Source: CAZMGV01 sp964565925 (lineage in GTDB: Bacteria > JAGRBM01 > JAHCIT01). From it: a stretch of DNA of 64,000 nucleotides. The notes under the pieces were generated by a model that did not search any database, had not been told where the DNA came from, and worked only from the letters and a program-made list of their open reading frames with translations. Of this stretch, positions 35,314 to 44,076 are shown in pieces. The stretch is from assembly GCA_964565925.1 (NCBI GenBank), contig CAZMGV010000016.1, positions 49,300 to 113,299 on the forward strand. The letters run 5' to 3'. The position numbers and the translations under genes are program-made. The stretch's first letter is position 1; each line of letters begins with the position of its first letter.

Positions 35314-35894
35314 CGAAGAAGTCCGAATTCCTGCTTGCTTCCGGATCCCCCCGCCGCCGTGAGCTGCTCGCGCAGGCGGGCTACCGGTTCCGGATCCTGG
35401 TGCCCGATATCGAGGAGCGGTTCCGCCGTACGGAAACCCCGCTCGACATGGTCAGGCGGCTCTCCCGCGAAAAGGCCGAGGCGGTGATCCGCCGCCACGG
35501 GGCTGTCGGCCACGTCGTACTGGCGGCCGACACGACCGTGGTGCTTGAAAACCACGTGCTCCAGAAACCGGCCTCGCCGGGCCATGCCGTCCGGATGCTC
35601 AGACAGCTCGCCGGCCGCGAACACCAGGTGTTCACATCGGTGGCCGTGACCGACGGAATCCGCTGCGTCGTGAAGGCGGTGAAAACCCGGGTGAAGTTCC
35701 TGGAGCACTCCCGTCACGTGCTGGAAGAGTATGTGAAGACCGGTGAGCCGATGGACAAGGCGGGCTCCTACGCCATTCAGGACCACGGTGCCTTTCTGAT
35801 CGAAAAGATCACCGGCTCCTATACGAACGTGATCGGCCTGCCGATGCCGGAGACCGTTAAAATTCTTGCCTCCTTCGGAGTGTTTCCCGGGTAG
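35310..35894 (+). CDS. maf: Maf-family nucleoside triphosphate pyrophosphatase
   Basis: 194 residues. N-terminal LLASGSPRRRELLAQAG, the AADTTVVLE catalytic segment and DKAGSYAIQDHG are the Maf signatures. These enzymes hydrolyse dTTP, UTP or modified nucleotides to monophosphates and are linked to cell-division arrest. Couples by ATGA to the upstream kinase gene and precedes yggS by 22 bp, placing it in a division/homeostasis cluster. Confidence 0.94.
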   Translation: MTKKSEFLLASGSPRRRELLAQAGYRFRILVPDIEERFRRTETPLDMVRRLSREKAEAVIRRHGAVGHVVLAADTTVVLENHVLQKPASPGHAVRMLRQLAGREHQVFTSVAVTDGIRCVVKAVKTRVKFLEHSRHVLEEYVKTGEPMDKAGSYAIQDHGAFLIEKITGSYTNVIGLPMPETVKILASFGVFPG

Positions 35895-35916
35895 CCGGGC
35901 GGGGCAGGCAGGGACG

Positions 35917-36621
35917 ATGGGTATCCGCGAAAATATCGAGAAAGTCCGCGCGGAGATTGCGGCCGTCTGCCGCCGGTGCGGCCGCGATCCGTCGGAGATC
36001 ACGCTGATCGGCGTCTCCAAGTTCCAGCCGGCCGGGGCTGTCCGCGAGGCGGCGGCGGCAGGACTTGCCGACCTTGCCGAGAACTACGTGCAGGAGTGGC
36101 GCAAGAAGTCGGAAGAGCTTTCAGGCGTTCCCGTGCGCTGGCATTTCATCGGCCATCTCCAGTCGAACAAGGTGAAATACCTGACGGGACAGGTGGCACT
36201 CATCCATTCGGTAGATTCGGTGAGCCTTATCGATGAGATCGCGAAGCAGTCGGCCCGGAAACAGGTGCGGCAGGAGATCCTTCTGGAGCTGAATCTGTCC
36301 GGGGATCCGGGGAAAACCGGTGCGCCTGAAGGCCGGTTGCCGGAACTTATGGAAGCGTGCCGCCGCCATGAAAAGGACCTCGTTATAAGGGGGTTCATGT
36401 GCATGGGCCCTCTGGACGACGACGCCGAGGCCGCCCGCCCCGTCTTCAGGCGCTTGAAAGAGATCGGCCTTGGGTCCAATATAGGAAAGACCGGATCGCC
36501 GCTGGTGCTTTCGATGGGAATGTCGGGAGATTTCGAAGTGGCGATCGAAGAAGGCGCTACCCACATCCGGATCGGAACGGCCCTATTCGGCCCCCGGCCC
36601 GCGAAACCGGCGCCCGAGTGA
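35917..36621 (+). CDS. yggS: YggS-type pyridoxal phosphate homeostasis protein
   Basis: 234 residues. PLP-binding alanine-racemase-N fold: LIGVSKFQPA has the Schiff-base Lys, and WHFIGHLQSNKVKYL, LSMGMSGDFEVAIEEGATHIRIGTALFG are the family signatures. It buffers free pyridoxal phosphate. The ATG at 35917 is preferred over one 17 codons earlier because the protein then begins MGIRENIEKVRAEI as in relatives. In many bacteria yggS is next to proC, as here. Confidence 0.94.
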   Translation: MGIRENIEKVRAEIAAVCRRCGRDPSEITLIGVSKFQPAGAVREAAAAGLADLAENYVQEWRKKSEELSGVPVRWHFIGHLQSNKVKYLTGQVALIHSVDSVSLIDEIAKQSARKQVRQEILLELNLSGDPGKTGAPEGRLPELMEACRRHEKDLVIRGFMCMGPLDDDAEAARPVFRRLKEIGLGSNIGKTGSPLVLSMGMSGDFEVAIEEGATHIRIGTALFGPRPAKPAPE

Positions 36622-36724
36622 CGACCTTCGGTTCCTTCTGTCCCCCACACAACCTGTGATGCGAGGCTGTGCGCGTTCTGTAAAGATCCGCGCGTAGTCC
36701 CGTGACGAAAGGCAGCTGAGAAAA

Positions 36725-37594
36725 GTGTCCCTGAAACTGGCCATAGCAGGCGGCGGAGCGATGGGCGGAGCCCTCGCAAGCGGATTGATCAGGTCGAAGA
36801 CGCTGTCGGCGTCCGACATCGTCATCATCGAGCCAGTCGCTGCCCGCCGTGAAGAACTCAAGAAAGAACTGGGCGTCGCCGTGAGTGCCGAGCCGTCGGC
36901 CGCCAGAGGCGCCGAAGTGCTGCTGCTCGCCGTGAAGCCCCAGTCGCTGGGCGAGGCGGGCGACATTTACGGAAAACTGCTCGGCGGCAGGACCGTGGTG
37001 TCGATACTCGCAGGCACGACCGTCGAGTCGCTCCAGAAATATTTCACGGGCGGAGTCGCCCGCGTGATGCCCAACACGCCTGCGCTTGTGGGTGCCGGTG
37101 CATCGGCGGTCTATTTCTCGAAAAACGTCAGCCAGCCGGAACGCGACCGCGTGAAGAAGTGGCTCTCGTCGGTGGGCCGCGTGGTGGAATGTGCGAAAGA
37201 GTCCGATCTGGACGCCGTGACGGGGCTCTCGGGTTCGGGCCCCGCCTATGTGTTTGAAATGATCGAGGCGCTGGCCGACGGCGGCGTGCTCATGGGCCTT
37301 GGCCGCGACACGGCGGTAACGCTGGCGGCGCAGACGGTACTGGGGGCCGCCAAAATGGTCCTCGAAACGGGCAGGCACCCGGCACAGCTCAAAGACCAGG
37401 TGACCTCTCCCGGCGGTACGACGATCGCCGGGTGCGAGCAGCTGGAAAAACACGGCATGCGGGCGGCCTTTATAGCGGCCGTCCGGGCGGCGACCGAAAG
37501 GTCACGCCAGTTGGGTGCGGCTCCGGCTTCCGCTAAGATGGCTGAAGGTAAGCAGTCCGGGGCAAAGACCGGCGCCCGCCGGAAGAAGAAGTAG
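36725..37594 (+). CDS. proC: Pyrroline-5-carboxylate reductase
   Basis: 289 residues. N-terminal Rossmann AGGGAMGGALASGLI, MPNTPALVGAGASAVYF, and the C-terminal VTSPGGTTIAGCEQLEKHGMRAAFIAAV are classical ProC motifs. It makes proline from pyrroline-5-carboxylate with NAD(P)H. GTG start at 36725. The C-terminal 30 residues form a Lys/Ala-rich extension ending in GARRKKK that is not part of the enzyme fold. Confidence 0.95.
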   Translation: MSLKLAIAGGGAMGGALASGLIRSKTLSASDIVIIEPVAARREELKKELGVAVSAEPSAARGAEVLLLAVKPQSLGEAGDIYGKLLGGRTVVSILAGTTVESLQKYFTGGVARVMPNTPALVGAGASAVYFSKNVSQPERDRVKKWLSSVGRVVECAKESDLDAVTGLSGSGPAYVFEMIEALADGGVLMGLGRDTAVTLAAQTVLGAAKMVLETGRHPAQLKDQVTSPGGTTIAGCEQLEKHGMRAAFIAAVRAATERSRQLGAAPASAKMAEGKQSGAKTGARRKKK

Positions 37595-37693
37595 CTGCGG
37601 GCGTCGAAGGGTTTGGGACCGCAGGTAATGGTCTGCGGTAAACGGGTTTAACGGAGAGGTCCGGCAAACGGACGTCTCAAGAGGTGATGGGTC

Positions 37694-38197
37694 ATGAAAC
37701 TTTCTCCGATGGAGATCCAGCAGAAGATCTTCAACCGGTCCCTGCGCGGGTTCAACGAACAGGAAGTGAAGAATTTCCTCGAGGCCGTGTCGAGCGCCTA
37801 CGCCGACGCCGTGCGCGAGAACAACGGCATGCGCGACCAGCTTGCCCGCCAGGAACAGGAAATCCAGCAGCACAGGAACCGCGAGCAGATTCTCAAGGAC
37901 ACGCTCGTGACCGCCCAGCGCGCCGTCGAGGAGATGCGCCGTAACGCCCAGAAGCAGGCGGAGCTGACCGTCGCCGAGGCGGAACTCAAAGCCGACGCGC
38001 TCGTGAAGGACGCCCACAACCGCGTGGCCGACCTGCAGAGCCAGATCCAGGAGCTGAAGCGCCTGCGGTTCCAGTTCGAAAACCATCTCCGGTCGGAAAT
38101 CGACCTGCACCTCAAGATGCTTGACACCAATACGGTGTCCGAAGCCGAACGGGACCGGGTCGAGAAAAAGGTCGCCTTCATCAAGAAGGGCGAATAG
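37694..38197 (+). CDS. divIVA: DivIVA-domain protein
   Basis: 167 residues. MKLSPMEIQQKIFNRSLRGFNEQEVKNFLEAV is the DivIVA membrane-binding head; the rest is one long coiled coil ending in a charged tail. DivIVA proteins mark curved membrane and organise septal or polar growth. Located between proC and yggU, a layout known from many bacteria as part of the yggS-proC-yggT-divIVA region; yggT is missing here. ATG start after AGAGGTG. Confidence 0.92.
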   Translation: MKLSPMEIQQKIFNRSLRGFNEQEVKNFLEAVSSAYADAVRENNGMRDQLARQEQEIQQHRNREQILKDTLVTAQRAVEEMRRNAQKQAELTVAEAELKADALVKDAHNRVADLQSQIQELKRLRFQFENHLRSEIDLHLKMLDTNTVSEAERDRVEKKVAFIKKGE

Positions 38198-38208
38198 TCC
38201 CTGCACCT

Positions 38209-38526
38209 ATGGCCGTGAACCGGGCGAAGCCCTGGACCGTCGACGCATCGGGCACGATATTCGTCCATGTGCACGTCCAGCCGCGCGCCAGAAAGGCCGG
38301 GATCGCCGGGGTACACGAGATGCCGTCGGGCCCGGTGTTCAAGGTCGCCCTGAAATCGCCTCCGCTCGAAGGCCGGGCCAATGACGAGCTGACCGAGCTG
38401 TTCGCCGGGCTGCTGGGGCTCAAACAGTCGGCGGTATCGGTGGAAAGCGGACACAAATCGCGGGACAAGCGGCTCCGGTTAACGGGTGGCTCGGCTATCC
38501 TTCTCGAACGGCTTGCGGGCGGCTGA
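38209..38526 (+). CDS. yggU: DUF167 (YggU) family protein
   Basis: 105 residues: FVHVHVQPRARKAGIAGV and LKSPPLEGRANDELTELFAGLL with SGHKSRDKRLRL are the DUF167 signatures. Small alpha/beta protein of unknown function. It begins 11 bp after the divIVA stop, as often seen. Confidence 0.92.
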   Translation: MAVNRAKPWTVDASGTIFVHVHVQPRARKAGIAGVHEMPSGPVFKVALKSPPLEGRANDELTELFAGLLGLKQSAVSVESGHKSRDKRLRLTGGSAILLERLAGG

Positions 38527-38566
38527 GTCCGCGGCCTAGAGTTGCGGGCTGAGGAGCGATTTCCCG

Positions 38567-38827
38567 ATGGCGGATCTGAAACCCAAGGCGCCCGGACACG
38601 ATGTCCGCAAGTGCAAATGGAAAGAGCGCGACGAGGCGGCCGTGGCCGCGCTGCCCGAAGGCACCGGTCATAACGACCGCATGAGCGCGATGATCTTCCG
38701 CTGCACGAACCCCGACAAGGCCGGTCCCACGAGCATGATCCTCTGCAAGGTCTGCCGCGAGAACAACGACGGTTATGAACCCGCGCCCGATTCCCCCGAC
38801 TACACCGGTCCCGCCGCGTCGCACTGA
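38567..38827 (+). CDS. Small four-cysteine protein of unknown function
   Basis: 86 residues, ATG preceded by GAGGAG at ten bases. Four cysteines (C16, C46, C60, C63) with a CKVC pair suggest a small metal-binding or zinc-ribbon-like fold; histidines at 11, 35 and 86 could also serve. The last 20 residues are Pro/Ala/Ser rich and look disordered. No family recognised. It lies directly before a secreted-protein gene, and its stop precedes that gene's start by 19 bp. Confidence 0.6.
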   Translation: MADLKPKAPGHDVRKCKWKERDEAAVAALPEGTGHNDRMSAMIFRCTNPDKAGPTSMILCKVCRENNDGYEPAPDSPDYTGPAASH

Positions 38828-38846
38828 CGGCCTTTGGAGGCGGGCT

Positions 38847-39380
38847 TTGCGGCTGGCCGTTCTGCTGGCCGTTGCGTTCGCGTTCACCGTCCGCGCCGCC
38901 GAGCCGGGCAAGCCCGGCGCTTCAGCCAAATCGGCCAGTCCTGACAATCAGGCCGGACTGGTAAGGCCCGCGCTGCTCGTCATGTACGTGCGGCCGAAGT
39001 TCCCGGAACTGGCGCCCGCCTCGCGGGCGGCCCGGGAAAGCCTCATGCGGGTGCTTGAGGGGCTCAAGTTCAGGCTCTTTTCGCCGGACGATGTGGCCAG
39101 GCTGATGACGACCGAAGAGCAGGGCAAGGTCCTGAACGACAACTCCACCGGCAATCTCATGTCGCTCGGCCGCAAGGTCGGCGCCGAAAAGGTCGTCTAC
39201 ACGGAGCTCGAAAAGGAAGGGAAGAAGCGGATCTTCAAGCTGGCCCTCCTGCCGTCCTCGATGCGCGGCCCGATCCGTTTCGCCAAGGCGGAATACGCCG
39301 ATGACGCCAGCGATCCCGAGCTGGATCTCGCCGTGACGAACGCGCTCATTACGCTGTTTGACTGGGACGTGAAGAAGTAG
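38847..39380 (+). CDS. Secreted protein of unknown function
   Basis: 177 residues with a TTG start at 38847. That start is chosen since GGAGG lies six bases before it and it yields a compact signal peptide (LRLAVLLAVAFAFTVRAA). An in-frame ATG 24 codons earlier would overlap the previous gene by 53 bp. The mature protein reads ALLVMYVRPKFPELAPASRA, then SLGRKVGAEKVVYTELEK; this alternation resembles the nucleotide-free alpha/beta domain of periplasmic TolB-N or CsgG-like proteins, where a putative 'component A' is computed per gene, but this is only a resemblance. Convergent with moaE. Confidence 0.6.
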   Translation: MRLAVLLAVAFAFTVRAAEPGKPGASAKSASPDNQAGLVRPALLVMYVRPKFPELAPASRAARESLMRVLEGLKFRLFSPDDVARLMTTEEQGKVLNDNSTGNLMSLGRKVGAEKVVYTELEKEGKKRIFKLALLPSSMRGPIRFAKAEYADDASDPELDLAVTNALITLFDWDVKK

Positions 39381-39406
39381 CGGCCTTCTGACCCGGTGCC
39401 GGGCGC

Positions 39407-39844
39407 CTACCGGATATCGCTGACGGCTTTGGCCTCGGCCCCTTTGACCCACTCCACCGTACCGTCCGAGAAATATTCCTTCTTCCAGATCGGGACGGTC
39501 TGCTTGAGCGTGTCGATGGCCCAGTGGCAGGCCTTGATCGCATCGGCGCGGTGCGGAGAGCTGACGGCGATGGCCACCGACGCCTCGCCGATCCTGAGGT
39601 CGCCGATCCGGTGGTCGATCCGGCAGCGGGCGACGCCGAACCGCCTGACGGTTTCCGATTCGATCTCGTCCATGACCTTCTCGGCCATCCCGGGCTTGGA
39701 CTCGTAAAACAGGCGGTCCACGGCGCGGCCCTCGTGGTGGTTGCGCACGATGCCGAGGAAGGTCGCCACGGCGCCGGACTCGGGCGTCGACACCTCCGCC
39801 ACCAGCCGGTCGACCGACAGCGGGTCCTTCGTCAGGCGGCTCAC
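39407..39844 (-). CDS. moaE: Molybdopterin synthase catalytic subunit
   Basis: 145 residues. GAVATFLGIVRNHHEGRAVDRLFYES, HRIGDLRIGEASVAIAVSSPHR and the C-terminal WKKEYFSDGTVEWVKG (with the catalytic Lys pair) define MoaE. It transfers sulfur from MoaD thiocarboxylate to precursor Z to form molybdopterin. The GTG at 39844 overlaps the MoaD stop (GTGA) and follows GGAGG by about seven bases; a TTG five codons earlier is less likely. Confidence 0.95.
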   Translation of the reverse strand: MSRLTKDPLSVDRLVAEVSTPESGAVATFLGIVRNHHEGRAVDRLFYESKPGMAEKVMDEIESETVRRFGVARCRIDHRIGDLRIGEASVAIAVSSPHRADAIKACHWAIDTLKQTVPIWKKEYFSDGTVEWVKGAEAKAVSDIR

Positions 39845-40134
39845 CGGATACCTCCGCAATCGCCGGTGCTGCTGCCGCCGCTGGCACCACTGCCGCCACT
39901 GACCGGCGGGATAAACGAGATCTCCTCGCCTTCTTTCAGGCGGTAGCTCCGGTCCACATAAGCGTCGCCCGAGACAATCGCCAGGTGCTTCTCCCGGGCG
40001 GCGAACTTCGGGTGCCGGGCGGCGATGGCCGCCATAAGGCCCGAGACGGTTGTGCCGTCCGGCAGGTCATAGGCTTCCGAGGCCGTACCGGTTTCGTCCT
40101 TGAGCATGGCGTAGTAGGCGGCGTGGACTTTCAT
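39841..40134 (-). CDS. moaD: Molybdopterin synthase sulfur carrier subunit with C-terminal tail beyond Gly-Gly
   Basis: 97 residues. Beta-grasp (ubiquitin-like) protein: KVHAAYYAMLKDETGTASE at the start and EGEEISFIPPVSGG toward the end match MoaD. Normal MoaD ends with that Gly-Gly, which is adenylated and thiocarboxylated. Here 16 residues follow (SGASGGSSTGDCGGIR), so the carboxylate is not free. Either the tail is cut off, or the protein is inactive in the classical reaction. The last codons also hold the ribosome site for moaE. Confidence 0.88.
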   Translation of the reverse strand: MKVHAAYYAMLKDETGTASEAYDLPDGTTVSGLMAAIAARHPKFAAREKHLAIVSGDAYVDRSYRLKEGEEISFIPPVSGGSGASGGSSTGDCGGIR

Positions 40135-40374
40135 TCGGGTGAACTGGCTCCCGCCCGGTTTCTACCTGTCCTTCGCAGGGGTGTCGAGCCGCCTGTCCGC
40201 CGAAAAACAGGCTGTTTAACTATCTGAAAAAGGTGCCTTTTCCCGGTTTAGAACGGTGTGCTATGGCAAAGGTCGCAACAAACCAGTGACGGGGCTCACA
40301 ACGGATGGGCCTGCGGAAAATCCCTCAAAAAGGGTTTTCTGCTGCACAGGCGGTTTGTTCCTTGGGGTTGGAAG

Positions 40375-41859
40375 ATGAAACTGGGTAACCGTACGAAACT
40401 GTTCGCCGTGTGTCTTGCGGGTCTTCTGGCCCCCCTGCCGGCCCTGGCCGGCGAGACCAGAACCCTCTCGCGGAACGCCGACCAGGTGGTGCTCGACGGC
40501 GAAGTGCTGCTCAAGCTCTGGAACCGCAAGATCAGTTCGTTCCGTGTGCTGGCGCGCCGCAACGGCAAGCTCGAAGTGATCCCGTTCCAGATCGACAAGC
40601 GGGACCCCGACAACCAGTACATCATCCCCGTCGCCACGATGACCAAGGAAACGATCAGCGAGACGAACTGGGACACCCGCACCGAGGAAGAACGCCACCG
40701 GGACCGCCTGAAGGATTTCAAGAGCGACGAGTCGGACCTCCTGGACGACGTGAAGGAAGGGAAGCTCAAGCAGACCGAATTCGACAAGCTCAAGCGGACG
40801 GCCGAGTGGGTCGAAAAGAACGACGAGTTCGACTACAACGACGAGATCGCCCTGATGGTGAAGGACGCGGGCGACCGCGCCGACGCGTCGGAATACCCCG
40901 ATGCCGACACCGTCGAGGTCACCATCAAGAACCCGCTCGACAAGACGCAGGCCTGGGTCTACGTGGCCTCCTACCGGTCGAACGCGCCGGCGCTGAGCCC
41001 GGTCGACTACCTGTCATACGATCCCAAGGGCGACATGGTCGAGAGCAAGTTCGCGATTCTCGACTTCGTGGACAACAAGCCGCTCGTGCTCGAGAAGATC
41101 GTCGCCAAGAACCAGCAGACCGGCGCGCTGGAGCCCAACGTGCTGGACCGGTTCAAGGTCCGTATCACGATCAAGCCGATCATGTTCTTCGCGCTCAACT
41201 TCGACGAGAACAACATCAAGAGCTTCACGGTGGGCTACGTGGACGGCCCGATCCGCGTCATCCGGCGCAACCTGTTCTGGATCGTGATCGGCGGCATCAA
41301 GCTGCCGTTCTTCCCGAAGGCGATCGTCTACTTCATGTTCTACGAAAATCAGCTCCAGGGCCCGACGGAGATCTTCAATCCGTTCAACCCCAAATACACG
41401 CTGCGGTCCGGGTCGATGTTCTCGGGCGGCGTGGACCTGCGCAAGGCCGTCTACGGCGCCCAGGTCTATACGGCCGGCCAGGCCAAGCCGTTCGTGATCG
41501 ACGGGCAGATGACGCCGGAGGAAACCGTCATGGCGACGAACACGACGAACAAGCCGTGGTTCGCCGTCTACCGGCCCGATCAGGGCGGCGCGATCATCGC
41601 CCGCCTCATTTTCGACGAGGAACTGGTGAAAAAGGGCGCCGAGATGAACTTCCGGTTCATGGACGACGGCGCCCGCGAAGATCCGCCGGAGAACGAGAAG
41701 GGCTACCACTTCGTCGGCTACGACGTGGACCTGCTCAAGTTCCCCAAGGGCAAATACAACATCTCGTTCTTCCAGTATCTGGCGTTCCCGTACAAGCCGG
41801 GCGACGAAAAGCAGTACCTGGATATCTACGATCACCCGCTTGTCTATTCGTCGCGGTAG
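40375..41859 (+). CDS. Large secreted protein of unknown function
   Basis: 494 residues with a clean signal peptide (MKLGNRTKLFAVCLAGLLAPLPALA) supporting the ATG at 40375. The mature part is rich in charged and aromatic residues, with repeated beta-strand-like stretches (VEVTIKNPLDKTQAWVYVAS, RFKVRITIKPIMFFALNF) and an acidic segment of about 60 residues (110-175, RTEEERHRDRLKDFKSDESD). The hydrophobic IVIGGIKLPFFPKAIVYFMF could be a strand pair or membrane contact. No family recognised; possibly a periplasmic or surface protein. It is 26 bp upstream of a membrane-anchored protein gene, so they may work together. Confidence 0.65.
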   Translation: MKLGNRTKLFAVCLAGLLAPLPALAGETRTLSRNADQVVLDGEVLLKLWNRKISSFRVLARRNGKLEVIPFQIDKRDPDNQYIIPVATMTKETISETNWDTRTEEERHRDRLKDFKSDESDLLDDVKEGKLKQTEFDKLKRTAEWVEKNDEFDYNDEIALMVKDAGDRADASEYPDADTVEVTIKNPLDKTQAWVYVASYRSNAPALSPVDYLSYDPKGDMVESKFAILDFVDNKPLVLEKIVAKNQQTGALEPNVLDRFKVRITIKPIMFFALNFDENNIKSFTVGYVDGPIRVIRRNLFWIVIGGIKLPFFPKAIVYFMFYENQLQGPTEIFNPFNPKYTLRSGSMFSGGVDLRKAVYGAQVYTAGQAKPFVIDGQMTPEETVMATNTTNKPWFAVYRPDQGGAIIARLIFDEELVKKGAEMNFRFMDDGAREDPPENEKGYHFVGYDVDLLKFPKGKYNISFFQYLAFPYKPGDEKQYLDIYDHPLVYSSR

Positions 41860-41885
41860 GGATTAAAGCCTGCGCGGGGTTTTTC

Positions 41886-42482
41886 ATGACCGAAGTGCAG
41901 CCGCCCGATCAGTCCCGTGAATCGCCGCCCGCCGAGCCCGTCGGCACGCTGGTCAGCGGGAAGGTTTTCCTGCTGGTGGCGGCCGGTCTGTTCGTCTTGT
42001 TCGGCGGATTCGCCATGTGGCTGAGCAACCTGCGCGTCCGGACCAAGCCCGCCATCGACATCTGCAACACGATCGGCATCGAGCTGGAGGAAGCGGCCGG
42101 AGCGGCGGTGCGCAGGTGCCTGCACCTGCCGGACGCGGGTGCCGTTCCGTCCGCGGAGTTCAGCGCCGTCGACGACCGGGCCCAGGGGTTCGTCATCAAG
42201 GGCACTCCGGGGTCTTCCGCCTGCGAAGGGAAACGGGCGGAGTTTATCTACCGTTTCACGCCCCCGTGTCCGGAAATGGCCCGGGACGTCGAACTCGGGG
42301 TCAACCTGCCGCTCAAGGACGCCAACAGCGTCCGCGACGACATCGGCCCGGCGGTCCAGGACGCCTGCCGGACGGTGCTCGAGATGAACTGCGACTGCCG
42401 CAAGATCCGCAGCGTCCCGGCCGGAATCTACGAAACCGCGTGCCGGAACATCGACGAAGACCGCAAGTCCCCGGCGAAGTGA
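41886..42482 (+). CDS. Membrane-anchored, cysteine-rich extracytoplasmic protein of unknown function
   Basis: 198 residues: short cytoplasmic tail, one membrane helix (about 25-48, VFLLVAAGLFVLFGGFAMWL) and a domain of about 150 residues with eight cysteines (for example ICNTIG, RRCLHL, PPCPEM, CDCRK). An even number of cysteines outside the membrane suggests disulfide bonds. No haem motif (no CXXCH) and no recognised family. It follows the secreted 494-residue protein and probably shares its transcript. Confidence 0.62.
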   Translation: MTEVQPPDQSRESPPAEPVGTLVSGKVFLLVAAGLFVLFGGFAMWLSNLRVRTKPAIDICNTIGIELEEAAGAAVRRCLHLPDAGAVPSAEFSAVDDRAQGFVIKGTPGSSACEGKRAEFIYRFTPPCPEMARDVELGVNLPLKDANSVRDDIGPAVQDACRTVLEMNCDCRKIRSVPAGIYETACRNIDEDRKSPAK

Positions 42483-42614
42483 ACTGCCCCGGGCCTGTCC
42501 CGCCAAGCCTTTAGCGGAGCGGAAATCAAGTCCCCGCCGGGCCGCCGCGGGCGGGCGGCCTCCAGGGTCTGGCGCTTTTCCCGCGGGTCTGGCTACAATC
42601 GATCCCAAGGGTCC

Positions 42615-44054
42615 ATGGAAAAAGAAGCATCCAGTCTGCCCAGTATCCTCATCATTGATGACGAACCGGTGATGAGGCAGTCCACTCAGCTTGTGCTGCA
42701 GCGGCAGGGCTATGACGTCCTCACGGCCGAGTCAGGCAAGACCGGCCGCGAGGCGGTGGAAAAATCGCGCCCCGACGTGATCCTGCTCGACGTGAAGCTG
42801 CCGGACGTGGACGGTATCGAGCTGCTCAAGGAGCTGAAGCTTCTTTCCCCCGAGACCGAAGTGATCGTGATGACCGGTTACGGCACGGTGGAGAGCGCCG
42901 TGGACGCCATGAAGAGCGGCGCGTTCCACTACATCACGAAGCCGTTCCAGCTGGACGACCTGCTCAACCTGATCAACAAGGCGCGCGAGCACCATGCGCT
43001 GCGGCAGGAAAACCAGGAACTCAAGCGCCAGCTCCAGTCGCTGTCGGGGTTCGAGAACTTCATCGGCTCCTCCGAGAAGATGCAGAAAATATTCACCCTG
43101 ATCCGCCGCGTCGCCGACACCGACTCGACCGTGCTCGTCACGGGCGAATCGGGCACCGGAAAGGAGCTGGTCGCCCGCGCGCTGCACAACCTGTCCCGCC
43201 GGCGCGACAAGCTGCTGGTCGCCGTCAACTGCGGCGCGATCCCGGCCGACCTGCTGGAGAGCGAGCTGTTCGGTCACATGAAGGGCAGCTTCACGGGCGC
43301 CATCGCCAACCGAATGGGCCGGTTCGTGGCCGCCTCGGGCGGCACGCTGTTCCTGGACGAGGTGGGCGAGATGAGCCCGCCGCTCCAGGTAAAGCTCCTG
43401 CGCGTCCTGCAGGAGAAAGAAGTCACGCCCATCGGTTCGGAAAAAACGGTCAAGGCCGACGTGCGGGTGATCGCCGCCACGAACCAGGACCTCTCGCGTC
43501 TTATCCGCGAAGGGAAGTTCCGCGAGGACCTGTTCTACCGGCTGAACGTCATCCCGGTGCAGATCCCGCCGCTTCGGGAGCGGCGCGAGGACATCCCGCT
43601 GCTCGTGAAGTTCTTCATCGACCGGTTCATCCGGGAGAAGCACATGCCGATCAAGGGGATCACCGACGGCGCCATGGCGGCGATGGCGGAATACGGCTGG
43701 CCGGGCAACGTCCGCGAGCTGGAAAACGTCATCGAACGGACCGTGGTCTTGAAAGGCGAAGGGACCATCGACCTCGCCGACCTGCCGGAAAAACTTTTTG
43801 GCGACCCGTCGGCGTCGCCGCGCTCGCCCACGTTCTCGCTCCCGCAGGGGGGCCTGGATTTGAAACGCACCATCGAGGACTTCGAGGACCGGCTGATCCT
43901 CTCGGCGCTCGACCGCACTGGCTGGAACAAGAACCGCGCGGCGACGCTCCTCAAGATCAAACGCACGACGCTGATCGAGAAGCTCAAGAAGCGCGGCATC
44001 CACCCCCCGGTCGGGGTCGTGGACGACGCCAACGGCGGCGAACTGGAACACTGA
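42615..44054 (+). CDS. NtrC-family sigma54-dependent response regulator
   Basis: 479 residues in three parts: receiver (1-125; acidic DDEP, phospho-acceptor D59 in VILLDVKLPD, Lys in TKPF), AAA+ sigma54-interaction domain (about 150-385; Walker A GESGTGKE, L1 loop GSFTGA, Walker B GTLFLDEVGEM), and a Fis-type helix-turn-helix (about 435-470). The L1 loop reads GSFTGA where most activators have GAFTGA; the Ser variant occurs in active members. It activates sigma54 promoters. No partner kinase is adjacent; the soluble hybrid kinase lies 7 kb upstream. A bidirectional terminator follows. Confidence 0.93.
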   Translation: MEKEASSLPSILIIDDEPVMRQSTQLVLQRQGYDVLTAESGKTGREAVEKSRPDVILLDVKLPDVDGIELLKELKLLSPETEVIVMTGYGTVESAVDAMKSGAFHYITKPFQLDDLLNLINKAREHHALRQENQELKRQLQSLSGFENFIGSSEKMQKIFTLIRRVADTDSTVLVTGESGTGKELVARALHNLSRRRDKLLVAVNCGAIPADLLESELFGHMKGSFTGAIANRMGRFVAASGGTLFLDEVGEMSPPLQVKLLRVLQEKEVTPIGSEKTVKADVRVIAATNQDLSRLIREGKFREDLFYRLNVIPVQIPPLRERREDIPLLVKFFIDRFIREKHMPIKGITDGAMAAMAEYGWPGNVRELENVIERTVVLKGEGTIDLADLPEKLFGDPSASPRSPTFSLPQGGLDLKRTIEDFEDRLILSALDRTGWNKNRAATLLKIKRTTLIEKLKKRGIHPPVGVVDDANGGELEH

Positions 44055-44076
44055 GTACCCGGGTCAGGTCACAAAC

